Below, piece by piece: positions 1 to 10,877 of a stretch of DNA of 64,000 nucleotides. Both the position numbers and the translations under genes were made by a program. Origin of the DNA: Paenibacillus harenae DSM 16969 (lineage in GTDB: Bacteria; Bacillota; Bacilli; Paenibacillales; Paenibacillaceae); NCBI RefSeq assembly GCF_000422465.1, contig NZ_AULV01000013.1:1-64000 (forward strand), given 5' to 3'. Position 1 is the stretch's first letter. Each line of letters starts with the position of its first letter. The notes below the pieces were generated by a model. The model saw only the letters and a program-made list of their open reading frames with translations. It ran no database searches and was not told where the DNA came from.

Positions 1-308
<308 letters not shown>

Positions 309-424
309 GTTAGTTGATGACTCATTACTTCACTAGCTATTTTAAAACATTGTCGGATTTTGACGTGATCCATTTGTTCAGTTTTCAAAGAACTTGCTGT
401 CACATTTTGTCGTGACAAGTAAAT
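309..424 (-). other. 16S rRNA leader with anti-termination/processing signals
   Basis: This is the transcribed leader between the proximal rRNA promoter and mature 16S. It contains the CTTTGAAAACTGAACA sequence common before Bacillus-group rRNA genes (within forward 370-392). Near the predicted transcript start is a hairpin (forward 392-420) whose arms read ACTTGTCAC and GTGACA-GC-AAGT, nearly perfect except for a two-base bulge. Its role in rRNA processing or anti-termination is inferred from position. No open frame of interest lies here. Confidence 0.7.
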
Positions 425-453
425 ATATTATCACCCTCACTCGATGTTGTCAA
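425..453 (-). promoter_or_regulatory. rRNA promoter P2 (proximal, sigma-A)
   Basis: The minus strand reads TTGACA (forward 448-453), a 17-bp spacer, then TAATAT (425-430). This is a near-consensus housekeeping promoter about 115 bp upstream of the mature 16S end, with AT-rich sequence upstream of the -35. Confidence 0.88.
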
Positions 454-524
454 CAGATTAATTCATGTATAAATGATTCATTCTGTTGTCGTTGTCGAAG
501 TGTGTCTCAGAAGCGACAAGAAAT

Positions 525-553
525 AATATATCATTTGCGAAAAAACATTGCAA
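525..553 (-). promoter_or_regulatory. rRNA promoter P1 (distal, sigma-A)
   Basis: The minus strand reads TTGCAA (548-553), a 17-bp spacer, then TATATT (525-530). It lies 100 bp upstream of the proximal promoter in the same orientation. Tandem promoters are usual for rrn operons of this group, which supports the call. No clear intrinsic terminator was seen between it and the end of ligA. Confidence 0.7.
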
Positions 554-649
554 GTTGAAATAAATGGATATTATAACAACATAGAAGAAGGCGCCTGAGC
601 AGCATACAGCCCAAACGCCCTATCCCAAATCCGTCAACCGCCCATGCCC

Positions 650-2677
<2,028 letters not shown>

Positions 2678-2701
2678 CTAATCGTCCAAAAATGGCAAAC
2701 C

Positions 2702-5098
2702 TTACAGCTTCGTTATTGGAGCGAAGCTTGCTAGCAGTCGCTTGATGCCGGTCGGCGCGGGGAAAGCGATTTGAAGCTCCATATCGTTGCCCGTCCCCTT
2801 GACGGAAACAACGACGCCTTCCCCCCATTTGCCGTGCGCGACGCGATCGCCAGCGGCAAAATCACGCGGCGACGCGTTATCGCCCGCCGCGCCGCTGCCC
2901 TGGGCCGCCCGAGCGGCATCCTGCAGCGGCGTGCTTACCCGCACGCCGCCCCGGCCGCCCATCGCGGCCGGGGCCGTTCCCCCGATACCCGGGGAACGGC
3001 CCCCTGCGCCGGGCGCGCCGTAGGCTGGCGCGCGCCCGGCAACCCCGCGGCCGGCGGCGCTATGCGCAGCCGCGCCGCCGCTGATGCTGCCCGCGGCGGC
3101 GCCCAGACGCGCGCCTCCGCGGGAGAAGCTTCCTCCGGAAGAGGCGGATTCCCGCACGCTTTCCGGAATTTCCTGCAGGAAGCGCGAAGGAGCATTGCTG
3201 CCGGTCCTGCCGAACAGCGTCCGCATTCTCGCGCAGGTCAGGTAGAGCCGCTTCTCCGCGCGGGTGATGCCCACATACGCGAGGCGGCGCTCCTCCTCAA
3301 GCTCCTCGTTGTCGGCGAGCGCCCGGCTGTGCGGAAATACGCTTTCCTCCATGCCGATAATAAATACGACCGGGAATTCGAGGCCTTTGGCGCTGTGCAT
3401 CGTCATCAGCACGACCGCGTCCTTGCTTTTCTCCGCTTCCTCTTCTTCCTTATTCAGCGTGTCGATATCGGCAATCAAGGCCAAATCCGTCAGGAAAGCG
3501 ACAAGCGTCCGGTCTTCATTGCGTTTCTCGAAATCCATCGTCACGGAGAGAAACTCTTCGATATTTTCAAGGCGGGCCTTCGACTCCAGCGTATTCTCCT
3601 GCTGCAGCTCCAGACGATACTGGGACAGTTCCAGCACCTTCTCGGTGAGCTCCGTTACCGACAAGTATTCCACCATTCGCGTCAAATTGTCGATAATTTC
3701 ATAAAATTCGCGAAGCAGCGTTCTCGTCCTTCCGTTCACCTCGACGCCCTGGAGGTCATTCAGCACCCGATAGATCGAAGTACCGCGCCGCGCCGCCTCC
3801 TCTGCCAGCTTCCCGACGGTCGTATCCCCGATGCCCCGCTTCGGCACATTAATAATACGCTGCAGGCTGATGTCGTCGTCCGGATTGGAGACAAGCTTCA
3901 GATAGCCGAGCAGGTCCTTGATTTCTTTGCGGTCATAGAACTTAATGCCGCCGACAATCTGGTAGGGAATATCCGATTTGATCAGTATTTCCTCTATCAC
4001 CCGCGATTGTGCATTCGTCCGGTACAAAATCGCATGATCGGCGAATTTATAATGGCTGTTTACATTTTTGCGAATCTCGCCCGTCACGAAATATCCTTCG
4101 TCATGCTCCGTATCGGCTTGGTACAACGAAATGAGGTCTCCGGCGCCCTGGTCGGTCCACAGCTTCTTCGGCTTACGTCCCGTGTTCAGCTTAATGACCG
4201 CATTCGCCGCATCGAGAATATTCGCCGTCGAACGGTAATTCTGCTCCAGCATAATCGTCCGCGCTTCAGGGTAGTCGCTCTCAAAATTCAGAATGTTCGT
4301 AATGTCCGCGCCGCGCCAACGGTAAATCGACTGGTCGCTGTCGCCTACCACGCATATGTTATGATGCTTATCCGCAAGCATTCGCGTCAGCATATACTGC
4401 GCCCGGTTCGTATCCTGGTACTCGTCGACATGGATGTAGCGGAATTTATTTTGATAAAAATCAAGCACCTCGGGAACGTCTTTAAACAATTGAATCGTTA
4501 TCATGATCAGATCGTCGAAATCGAGCGAATTATTGCTGCGCAGCCGCTTCTGGTATTTCTCGAACACTTGGGCCACGATGCCTTGAAAATAATCCCCGGC
4601 CTTCTGCCCGTACATCTCCGGCGAGATCAGCTCATTCTTCGCTCCGCTGATGGCGGCCTGCACCGCCTTCGGCTCGAATTTCTTCGTATCGATGTTCATA
4701 TCCTTCATGCAATTTCGGATAACGGAAAGCTGGTCGGATGAATCCAAAATGGAAAAACTCGACGTGAAGCCGATCCGGTCGATATCTCTGCGGAGGATGC
4801 GCACGCACATCGAGTGAAAGGTCGATACCCAAATGTCGCGTCCCGACGGGCCGACCAGCGCGCTTACCCGGTCCTGCATTTCTCTTGACGCTTTATTCGT
4901 AAAGGTGATGGCCAAAACACTCCATGGCGCCACACGCTTCTTCTCTATTAAGTAAGCGATTCGATGCGTCAATACGCGCGTCTTGCCGCTGCCCGCTCCC
5001 GCCATGATAAGCAGCGGGCCGTCAGTCGCAAGAACGGCCTCCCGCTGCGGCGGATTGAGCTTTTGCACCGCTTGCTCGATGCCTATATGATTCAACAT
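2702..5098 (-). CDS. pcrA: ATP-dependent DNA helicase PcrA (UvrD family)
   Basis: This superfamily 1A 3'-5' helicase acts in repair, rolling-circle replication and removal of RNA polymerase roadblocks. Walker A AGAGSGKT is at residues 33-40; the DEYQDTN Walker B motif and the usual SF1 motifs (e.g. [38 protein letters not shown]) follow in order. The start is ATG 5098 (798 residues), after AAAGGAG with an 8-nt gap; the frame stays open upstream without a ribosome-binding site. Between the helicase core and the C-terminal RNA-polymerase-binding Tudor-like domain (about the last 65 residues) lies a roughly 100-residue Gly/Ala/Arg-rich linker, encoded by very GC-rich DNA at 2900-3150. It shares an operon with ligA and is driven from the promoter at 5138-5166. 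Confidence 0.97.
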   Translation of the reverse strand: MLNHIGIEQAVQKLNPPQREAVLATDGPLLIMAGAGSGKTRVLTHRIAYLIEKKRVAPWSVLAITFTNKASREMQDRVSALVGPSGRDIWVSTFHSMCVRILRRDIDRIGFTSSFSILDSSDQLSVIRNCMKDMNIDTKKFEPKAVQAAISGAKNELISPEMYGQKAGDYFQGIVAQVFEKYQKRLRSNNSLDFDDLIMITIQLFKDVPEVLDFYQNKFRYIHVDEYQDTNRAQYMLTRMLADKHHNICVVGDSDQSIYRWRGADITNILNFESDYPEARTIMLEQNYRSTANILDAANAVIKLNTGRKPKKLWTDQGAGDLISLYQADTEHDEGYFVTGEIRKNVNSHYKFADHAILYRTNAQSRVIEEILIKSDIPYQIVGGIKFYDRKEIKDLLGYLKLVSNPDDDISLQRIINVPKRGIGDTTVGKLAEEAARRGTSIYRVLNDLQGVEVNGRTRTLLREFYEIIDNLTRMVEYLSVTELTEKVLELSQYRLELQQENTLESKARLENIEEFLSVTMDFEKRNEDRTLVAFLTDLALIADIDTLNKEEEEAEKSKDAVVLMTMHSAKGLEFPVVFIIGMEESVFPHSRALADNEELEEERRLAYVGITRAEKRLYLTCARMRTLFGRTGSNAPSRFLQEIPESVRESASSGGSFSRGGARLGAAAGSISGGAAAHSAAGRGVAGRAPAYGAPGAGGRSPGIGGTAPAAMGGRGGVRVSTPLQDAARAAQGSGAAGDNASPRDFAAGDRVAHGKWGEGVVVSVKGTGNDMELQIAFPAPTGIKRLLASFAPITKL

Positions 5099-5137
5099 GC
5101 TTTCGGCTCCTTTGTTCGCATTTGTTCGCCTCTTCCC

Positions 5138-5166
5138 AGTGTAGACAACGGCCTCTCCCGTGTCAA
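5138..5166 (-). promoter_or_regulatory. Sigma-A promoter of pcrA-ligA
   Basis: The minus strand reads TTGACA (5161-5166), a 17-bp spacer, then TACACT (5138-5143), 40 bp before the pcrA start codon. It lies downstream of a terminator, so pcrA-ligA looks like a separate transcription unit from pcrB. Confidence 0.8.
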
Positions 5167-5225
5167 TTTGCAGCACGAAAAAAATGCCGCAAAAGTTGCG
5201 CCAAGCCGAAACGCCTGTCCGTGTC

Positions 5226-5302
5226 CTTGTCAGAGGACCCAAACCGTTTCGCGGAAAATTCCGAGCACATATAAGTGTAAAGCTTATAAAATCCTAGAAT
5301 TG
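5226..5302 (-). repeat. Dispersed structured intergenic element, copy A
   Basis: About 77 bp between the pcrB terminator and the pcrA promoter align without gaps to 48226-48302 upstream of secA, with about 60 of 76 positions identical. Twelve of the 16 differences are transitions. Read on the minus strand, outer arms AATTCTAGG and CTCGGAATT can pair (with G-U pairs and one mismatch), and an inner stem TATAAG/CTTATA is perfect. A conserved tail, CGAAACGGTTTG then GTCCTCTGACAAG, follows. I know no name for it; a regulatory or structured RNA/DNA element is inferred. Confidence 0.7.
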
Positions 5303-5336
5303 AAAAAATACCACCGTTCCATTTCCAGAGCGGTGG
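5303..5336 (-). terminator. Intrinsic terminator after pcrB
   Basis: On the minus strand, a CCACCG ... CGGTGG stem (5331-5336 with 5311-5316) is followed by TATTTTTTC. It ends the U32-pcrB unit. Element copy A begins directly after its T-run. Confidence 0.8.
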
Positions 5337-5478
5337 CTGTTTATTTGATTTGAACATATATCGGCCTAATCTTCGTTGAAGGCTTCGCGCCTGCGCCGAG
5401 GATAGAAGATTTTTTTGCCTATGTGAAAAAATGCGAAATGAGGCTGTTCTTCTCTCGGCATAATCGCAGCCCGCTACC

Positions 5479-6201
5479 TTATTCTCTTGCTGTCATCCCG
5501 CTTCCAGCTGTCTCCCGAACAGCCGAAACGGTGGACAACGCAGCCTGTAAATCGCTGTAAATAATGTTGCCGACAACGACGGTATGCGCCGCTTCAGCCG
5601 CTTGACGGGCTTTGTCCGCATCATCGATGCCGCCGCCGTAAAACACCCGAGCCTGAACAGCCGCTGCCCGCGCCCGCTTCACCAGCCGCATGTCGCCGAA
5701 CCGTCCGCTGTACTCCAAATAGATGACCGGCAGACGCATGAGCCGGTCCGCCATCTGCACATGCGCAATAAGGTCAGCCTCGCTGATCGCCGTCAGTGCT
5801 CCCGTCAGCTTAGCTGCCGTCGCTTCTTCATTCAAAATAATATAGCCTTGTGCCGCAGTCTCCTCCCAAGGAACAAAGGAGCCATACTCCTTCAACCCCT
5901 CCGTCTGGCGCCCGTTAATCCATTCCGCCCGATTCGTATTCAGAACCAGAGGGACGAAATAACCGTCAAAGCCTGGAACGGCACCTTCCAGGGTAGACAC
6001 CTCAAGCACGCAGTCTACCGCATACCTGCGGATGCGCGCCATGAGGTCGACAATTTTCTCAAACGTAACTCCGCTGGAGCCTCCGACGATAATCGCATCT
6101 GTGCCGGACATGCATACCGCATCCAGCGCTTCGTCGGACAGATCCCGGTCGGGATCAAGCTTAAACACATGCCTCCAGCCGGAAAACCACGCATCATTCA
6201 T
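5479..6201 (-). CDS. pcrB: Heptaprenylglyceryl phosphate synthase PcrB
   Basis: This TIM-barrel prenyltransferase joins sn-glycerol-1-phosphate to heptaprenyl diphosphate to make an archaeal-type ether lipid precursor (known for B. subtilis PcrB). At 240 residues the length is normal. Family signatures are visible: FKLDPDR near the N-terminus, GGSSG (phosphate loop), IYLEYSG and the C-terminal FYGGGID and VVGNI segments. It begins 22 bp after the U32 gene, with AGGA ahead of the ATG, and ends before a strong terminator, so the two form an operon. It is adjacent to pcrA, the arrangement from which it is named. Confidence 0.94.
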   Translation of the reverse strand: MNDAWFSGWRHVFKLDPDRDLSDEALDAVCMSGTDAIIVGGSSGVTFEKIVDLMARIRRYAVDCVLEVSTLEGAVPGFDGYFVPLVLNTNRAEWINGRQTEGLKEYGSFVPWEETAAQGYIILNEEATAAKLTGALTAISEADLIAHVQMADRLMRLPVIYLEYSGRFGDMRLVKRARAAAVQARVFYGGGIDDADKARQAAEAAHTVVVGNIIYSDLQAALSTVSAVRETAGSGMTARE

Positions 6202-6223
6202 GAAAAGTCCTGCCTCGCTATAA

Positions 6224-8746
6224 TTATTTAACCAGCTGACCGCGGGTAACGCCCAGCTGATTGATCGCCTTCAGGCTTCTCCAAACCTGGGTGCCGCTGA
6301 TGCGGCCGTCGAGCGCGTCGCGGTAAAGCGACAGCACCTCGAGCACCTTCTCCGGCGTTTCCTCCAAAAATTCGACGCGGAAGTTCGATACGCCGAGTCC
6401 GACGAAATTGCGGATGTATTCCGCTCCCGATTGTTCAATCGCATTGTATACCGTATTGCGGCAGCCTTCATCGACGCGCACCGGGTGCGCCATGCCGATC
6501 CGGTCCTGCAGCGAAGCGCGCTGCTCCTCGCACGGCCGTCCGCAGTTCGTAAAGTCCGTCCCTTCGCTCATGAAGGTGCAGTAGACGCAGTGCTCCGTAT
6601 GGAACATCGGCAGATGCTGATGGATAACGACTTCCAGCATCGAGGTGTCCGAGCTTTCAAGCAGATCGACCATTTGCTGAATATTAAGATCGTACGACGG
6701 CGTAATCAAATCCAGTCCGACCTCGGTAAACAGGTTGACCGCTTTATGGTTCGCCACATTGAGCGAGAAATCGCCGATCAGCTTAGGGAACGGCTTATTC
6801 GGATTGGCCGCGCGAGCCCGTAAATAGTAGTAAAGCGCACCCGTGTTGCGTACAAGAACCGCATCCGGCTGCAGCTTCAATATATTCGCGTGGTAGCCGT
6901 TCTCTCCCGGCATGTGAATGCGCGGCGTCGCCAGCGCGATCGGCTTGCCCGCTTCGCGCGCGGCAGCCACGGCCGCCGGAAATTGCTTAATGAATTCAAA
7001 GTCGGCATATACGTAAGACACGTCGGTCTTCACCGCTGCCTCGACCTGCTCCAGACTGCGGCAAAGCGCGATCAGATTGGCATCTTTGCCGCTGCGGGGC
7101 GCCAAAATATCCTTAGGCGCTTTATCGCTTTCGACGGCATCGGCAACCGTATTCTTCACATACAGCGGAGGCTTCGGACGCTCGCCAGCGAGCTGTTCAA
7201 CCGCTTCGCGGCGAAGCCGGTTAAGCTCACGGATCGGCACGATTAAATCGCCCTGCAGGTCAACCTCCAGCTGTTCCAGCTGATAAACCGTTCCGCCAAG
7301 CCGGCCCAGTTGATCCTCAATCAGCGCGGCATCCATCGGACGCTTCTGCGCCTGCTCGAGCGGCAGCTCGGAAGCCACCTCGACGGTCGTCCCCTTCTGA
7401 ACGTCCGTCCACCAGGTGCGCATCGGCTGGCCAAGCGCGCCGGTTACCCGGACATGAAGCGGAAATACGCGATACGGCTTTTCCGTTTCGAACGTCGCTC
7501 TCAGGCGTTTATCCAGCGCCGGATCGCTGGTCTTCCATACGCGGTCGCCGACATGAACCTTGCGCAAGTCCACATCGTTGCGGCCGGCTACGAGCTCAAT
7601 CAACGTGCCTTCCTGCGCTTCGCCTTCGATCTTCACGCCTTGACGGCGAATATCGTAAACGCGTCCGCCCTCTTCCTTCTTCGTCGGATCGCCCGCGTCG
7701 AACACGATGCCGTCGCCGCGCTTCAGCGGCGCTTCGATCCGCAGCGTAACCGCATCGCGCATAATGCGTTCTACCCGGCCGAGGTATACCCCCCGGCTCT
7801 TAGGGAACGTCCCCTCTACAAGCTCCTTGTTGTTCGTTCCCTGCAGGAAACCGTGCGTGAAGCCGCGCGAGAAGCTCTGCTGCAGCTCACGCACGTCTTC
7901 GACCGACGGCTTCGACAGGTCGCCTTCGAAATATTTATCGATCGCGCGCCGATACTTGCTCACGACATTCGCGACATATTCCGGACTCTTGAGGCGTCCT
8001 TCAATTTTAAACGACGTGACGCCCGCTTCGATGAGCTCCGGCACGATATCGATCGCCGCCAAATCCTTCGGCGACAGCAAATACGCGATGTCTCCCATCG
8101 GCTTCACCTCGCCGTCGACCATCAGATCATACGGCAGCCGGCAAGCCTGCGCGCATTCGCCGCGGTTCGCGGAACGCCCTCCCCACATTTCCGAGGTGAG
8201 GCATTGTCCGGAATACGATACGCACAGCGCGCCGTGCACGAATACTTCCATCGGCAGCTTCGCCTGCTCGCCGATCGTGCGAATTTGCTTCAAATTATTT
8301 TCGCGCCCGAGCACAACCCGCTCCAGCCCGAACGGCTTCGTGAACTCAACAGCTTCAGGCGACGTTATTGTCATCTGGGTCGAACCGTGAATCGGGAAGT
8401 CCGGCGAAAGCTCGCGAATCAGCTTGACAAGACCCAAATCCTGCACGATCACCGCATCAACCCCGGCATCGATACACATTTCAATCAGCTTCTGCGCATC
8501 CCGCAGCTCGTCCTCGAATACGAGAATGTTAAACGTCAGGAAGCCTTTTACGCCATACGTATGAAGAAACGCCATAATTTCCGGCAGCTCCTCGCTGCGG
8601 AAGTTGTTCGCGCGGGCGCGGGCATTGAACTTCTCAACGCCGAAAAATATCGCGTCGGCCCCGTTCGCTACGGCTGCCCGCATGCAATCCCAATCGCCGG
8701 CCGGAGCCAGCAGCTCGATATCCGATCTATTTAATGTTGTTTTCAT
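6224..8746 (-). CDS. U32-family protein (peptidase U32-like / RNA hydroxylation RlhA-type)
   Basis: An 840-residue U32-family protein, annotated as collagenase-like peptidase in many genomes. Relatives with proven roles hydroxylate RNA: RlhA modifies 23S rRNA and TrhP modifies tRNA uridine-34. The N-terminal barrel starts ELLAPAGDWD. The family signature EVFVHGALCVSYSGQC lies at about 167-182, with Cys175, Cys182, Cys198 and Cys202 as likely Fe-S ligands. A middle domain (about 380-510) resembles the DUF3656 insert of RlhA. A second barrel-like half ends with a Cys-rich stretch (HCVYC ... NCGRPC, about 735-760). A hydroxylase role fits better than proteolysis, but this is inferred; substrate unknown. 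It heads an operon with pcrB. Confidence 0.85.
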   Translation of the reverse strand: MKTTLNRSDIELLAPAGDWDCMRAAVANGADAIFFGVEKFNARARANNFRSEELPEIMAFLHTYGVKGFLTFNILVFEDELRDAQKLIEMCIDAGVDAVIVQDLGLVKLIRELSPDFPIHGSTQMTITSPEAVEFTKPFGLERVVLGRENNLKQIRTIGEQAKLPMEVFVHGALCVSYSGQCLTSEMWGGRSANRGECAQACRLPYDLMVDGEVKPMGDIAYLLSPKDLAAIDIVPELIEAGVTSFKIEGRLKSPEYVANVVSKYRRAIDKYFEGDLSKPSVEDVRELQQSFSRGFTHGFLQGTNNKELVEGTFPKSRGVYLGRVERIMRDAVTLRIEAPLKRGDGIVFDAGDPTKKEEGGRVYDIRRQGVKIEGEAQEGTLIELVAGRNDVDLRKVHVGDRVWKTSDPALDKRLRATFETEKPYRVFPLHVRVTGALGQPMRTWWTDVQKGTTVEVASELPLEQAQKRPMDAALIEDQLGRLGGTVYQLEQLEVDLQGDLIVPIRELNRLRREAVEQLAGERPKPPLYVKNTVADAVESDKAPKDILAPRSGKDANLIALCRSLEQVEAAVKTDVSYVYADFEFIKQFPAAVAAAREAGKPIALATPRIHMPGENGYHANILKLQPDAVLVRNTGALYYYLRARAANPNKPFPKLIGDFSLNVANHKAVNLFTEVGLDLITPSYDLNIQQMVDLLESSDTSMLEVVIHQHLPMFHTEHCVYCTFMSEGTDFTNCGRPCEEQRASLQDRIGMAHPVRVDEGCRNTVYNAIEQSGAEYIRNFVGLGVSNFRVEFLEETPEKVLEVLSLYRDALDGRISGTQVWRSLKAINQLGVTRGQLVK

Positions 8747-8856
8747 TTATTGGTTAATTCCTTTCATTCCAAGCGTAAACGGCTCACGCCGCTGTTCTTA
8801 CCAGTGTATCAAACCGCGACCCGCTAATCCACCACACATTGCTGCCGGCAATCGCA

Positions 8857-8895
8857 CAAAAAAAATACCGGCTCCCGTCAAAGGGACACCGGTAT
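8857..8895 (-). terminator. Intrinsic terminator after the copper-amine-oxidase-N-like gene
   Basis: On the minus strand, ATACCGG ... CCGGTAT (8889-8895 with 8865-8871), with extra inner pairing, is followed by a run of eight T. It lies 8 bp past the stop codon of the 8904-10823 gene. Confidence 0.88.
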
Positions 8896-8903
8896 GAATA
8901 GCT

Positions 8904-10823
8904 TTAGTTAAAACGAATGGATTGGACGGTATCGTTGATGCGCTGTACATTACTTGGCGTTGCATTTGCGTCATAGAGCACGAAGTAATAGACTAATGGT
9001 CCGTTGGCCGTGTCGGCGATGTAGAAAATCTCGGAATAGGGCATGCCTTCATCCGGCTCAGCCGTATGACCTACAAATTTATACACCATCTTGCCATTTA
9101 CCTGTATCATAGTTGACTCTTTAAGAGTCGTTCCTACTTCCGCGGCTTCGGCACTTCTCGTATATGCCGTGATATCTGCCAGAATAGATGAAGCATTACC
9201 TTCCGCCGCATAGATCGTCATTTCGCCGCCGGAGAAGGAATAGTACACTTCATCCTCGTTGAAATTATTTTGCACGCCGTACCAGTAGGCCGGAATTTCA
9301 ATCGAATAGCCGTACATTGAGCTGCGTTTCGTTACTTTTTTGCTGCGGTCTACAAAATCATAATCGTTCTCTACCTGATCAAAGTTTTTCTCGATGTAAG
9401 CCGTATCGATATCCAGAGACGCCATTGCGCTATTATAAATTTCATTGCCCTTCGAACCGTTAAAGAGATCGTAATAAAAATCGATGGAATAGCGGTAATT
9501 GCCGGCTATTAGCAAAACCTCGTTGCCTTTTATCCAATTTTTCAAGTCATACGTATATTCATAGCTTAAAACAAGCGCATTCCCATCTTGAAGCTTTAAT
9601 GGCGACGTCGTAATGCCCCGCACATAATTGCTCGCAAAATCGTCGCGAATGTCCGCTTCCCTGCGGGCAGCCCATTTCTCTAACGTATCGCCTTCAACCG
9701 CTGATGATAACGAAAAGTACAAGGATTCATTTTCACTGTAATAAGCCGGCTTCGCGCTCTTATTATCATTGTACCAACCGGTCGGCAGCTTAACCGTTAA
9801 GCCAAAATCAACGTCTTTAAAGGTAATAACCCCGTTTACTACCTTTGTGATATCTTTAACCGCTTTATCCGTGGCGTTAAACGAAGGCTTGAAACTGTTC
9901 AGCAATACGTCATAATTTTTCAACACCGACTTATCCGCGCCTTGTGCGCCGACGATAACGATATAGAAATTTTCGCCTTGCTGGATTCCCCGATACTCAT
10001 AATGCGTTTTATCTTGCTTGGTATAAGTTACCAGCTTCTCGAAGCTTAAGCCGCCGACCGAAATCGTCCGTTCATCAACCGTATATTCATCGCCTTCAAA
10101 ATAACCGTTAAGCATATCGCGCTGTTCCTCGCTTGTCAGCTCACTGTCGCCCGTATGCTCGGTAATGACGATGACTTGAGCCGCTTCCTTCGCATCCGCC
10201 CATTTCACATAGTCGCCGCTGTCGCTTTGCATCACTTGCACGAGACCTGCCGGGTAGTTCATCGACCATCCGTAGTAGCTGTCGCCGACCTTCGTCTTAT
10301 TGAAATCGGCGTCGATCGACGTTCCGCCGGCATCTGACAATTGTGCGCGAGAGCCGGTAATAACCGTTTCTTTGGTTGCTTGGTCAACTGTAATAGCCGC
10401 ACCGAATGCTTCAACGATGACGCGAAGCGGAACCATGGTGGAGCCCTTTAAGACAACGGGAGCCACCGCAACCGTCTTCACCGCTCCGTTTACTTTAACC
10501 GACTTGCTTCCGAATGTTAAAACGACTTTACGATCGTTGTATGTCAACGTAATGATGTTGCCGTTCTCCAGCTTAAGTCCTGCGCCAAAAGCGTTTGTAA
10601 TGACCTTAAGCGGAACCATCGTTGTTCCGGCCGTTACAAACGGCGCTATGACTGTTGATGCCGTACCGTTAATTTTAACCGTCGGGCTTCCCGCTTTTAA
10701 ACGAATTTCCACCTTCTCCGCAGTACCGGAGGCGAATACGGCAATCGGCATCATTGACAAGATCAGCAATGCCGGCAGCAGCAGGGTGATCATTTTTTTA
10801 AACAAGTTATTATAGTTCGACAT
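8904..10823 (-). CDS. Secreted protein with two copper-amine-oxidase N-like domains
   Basis: A 639-residue protein with a Sec signal peptide (FKKMITLLLPALLILSMMPI then AVFA, cleavage near 32). Two tandem copper-amine-oxidase N-terminal-like domains follow at about 36-155; each contains the KVNG/KING...MVPLRVI-type motif (VPLKVITNAFGAGL and VPLRVIVEAFGAAI). No oxidase catalytic domain follows. The remaining roughly 480 residues hold three related alpha/beta segments, each starting near a YGWSMNYP-, VKLPTGWY- or YSIEIPAYWYG-like motif. Such proteins are common in Paenibacillus and are probably exported wall-associated factors; function unknown. The start follows AAAGGGAG. It is 54 bp behind the HtrA-like gene and probably cotranscribed. 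Confidence 0.85.
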   Translation of the reverse strand: MSNYNNLFKKMITLLLPALLILSMMPIAVFASGTAEKVEIRLKAGSPTVKINGTASTVIAPFVTAGTTMVPLKVITNAFGAGLKLENGNIITLTYNDRKVVLTFGSKSVKVNGAVKTVAVAPVVLKGSTMVPLRVIVEAFGAAITVDQATKETVITGSRAQLSDAGGTSIDADFNKTKVGDSYYGWSMNYPAGLVQVMQSDSGDYVKWADAKEAAQVIVITEHTGDSELTSEEQRDMLNGYFEGDEYTVDERTISVGGLSFEKLVTYTKQDKTHYEYRGIQQGENFYIVIVGAQGADKSVLKNYDVLLNSFKPSFNATDKAVKDITKVVNGVITFKDVDFGLTVKLPTGWYNDNKSAKPAYYSENESLYFSLSSAVEGDTLEKWAARREADIRDDFASNYVRGITTSPLKLQDGNALVLSYEYTYDLKNWIKGNEVLLIAGNYRYSIDFYYDLFNGSKGNEIYNSAMASLDIDTAYIEKNFDQVENDYDFVDRSKKVTKRSSMYGYSIEIPAYWYGVQNNFNEDEVYYSFSGGEMTIYAAEGNASSILADITAYTRSAEAAEVGTTLKESTMIQVNGKMVYKFVGHTAEPDEGMPYSEIFYIADTANGPLVYYFVLYDANATPSNVQRINDTVQSIRFN

Positions 10824-10877
10824 ATTATGGCTCCCTTTAAGTTGAATGATTGCAAATGATGATAATTACGGTATGGA

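Noticed and set aside
2771..4741. A 656-codon open frame on the plus strand
   Set aside because: It is antisense to the certain pcrA gene, Arg/His/Leu-rich in translation with no domain, and arises from high GC and codon bias of the opposite strand.
5226..5302. Insertion-sequence remnant as explanation for the dispersed element
   Set aside because: No terminal inverted repeats at its limits, no target duplication and no transposase were seen. It is kept as an unexplained structured repeat.
7310..8734. A 474-codon open frame on the plus strand
   Set aside because: Antisense to the U32 gene; composition is typical of shadow frames and there is no ribosome-binding site.
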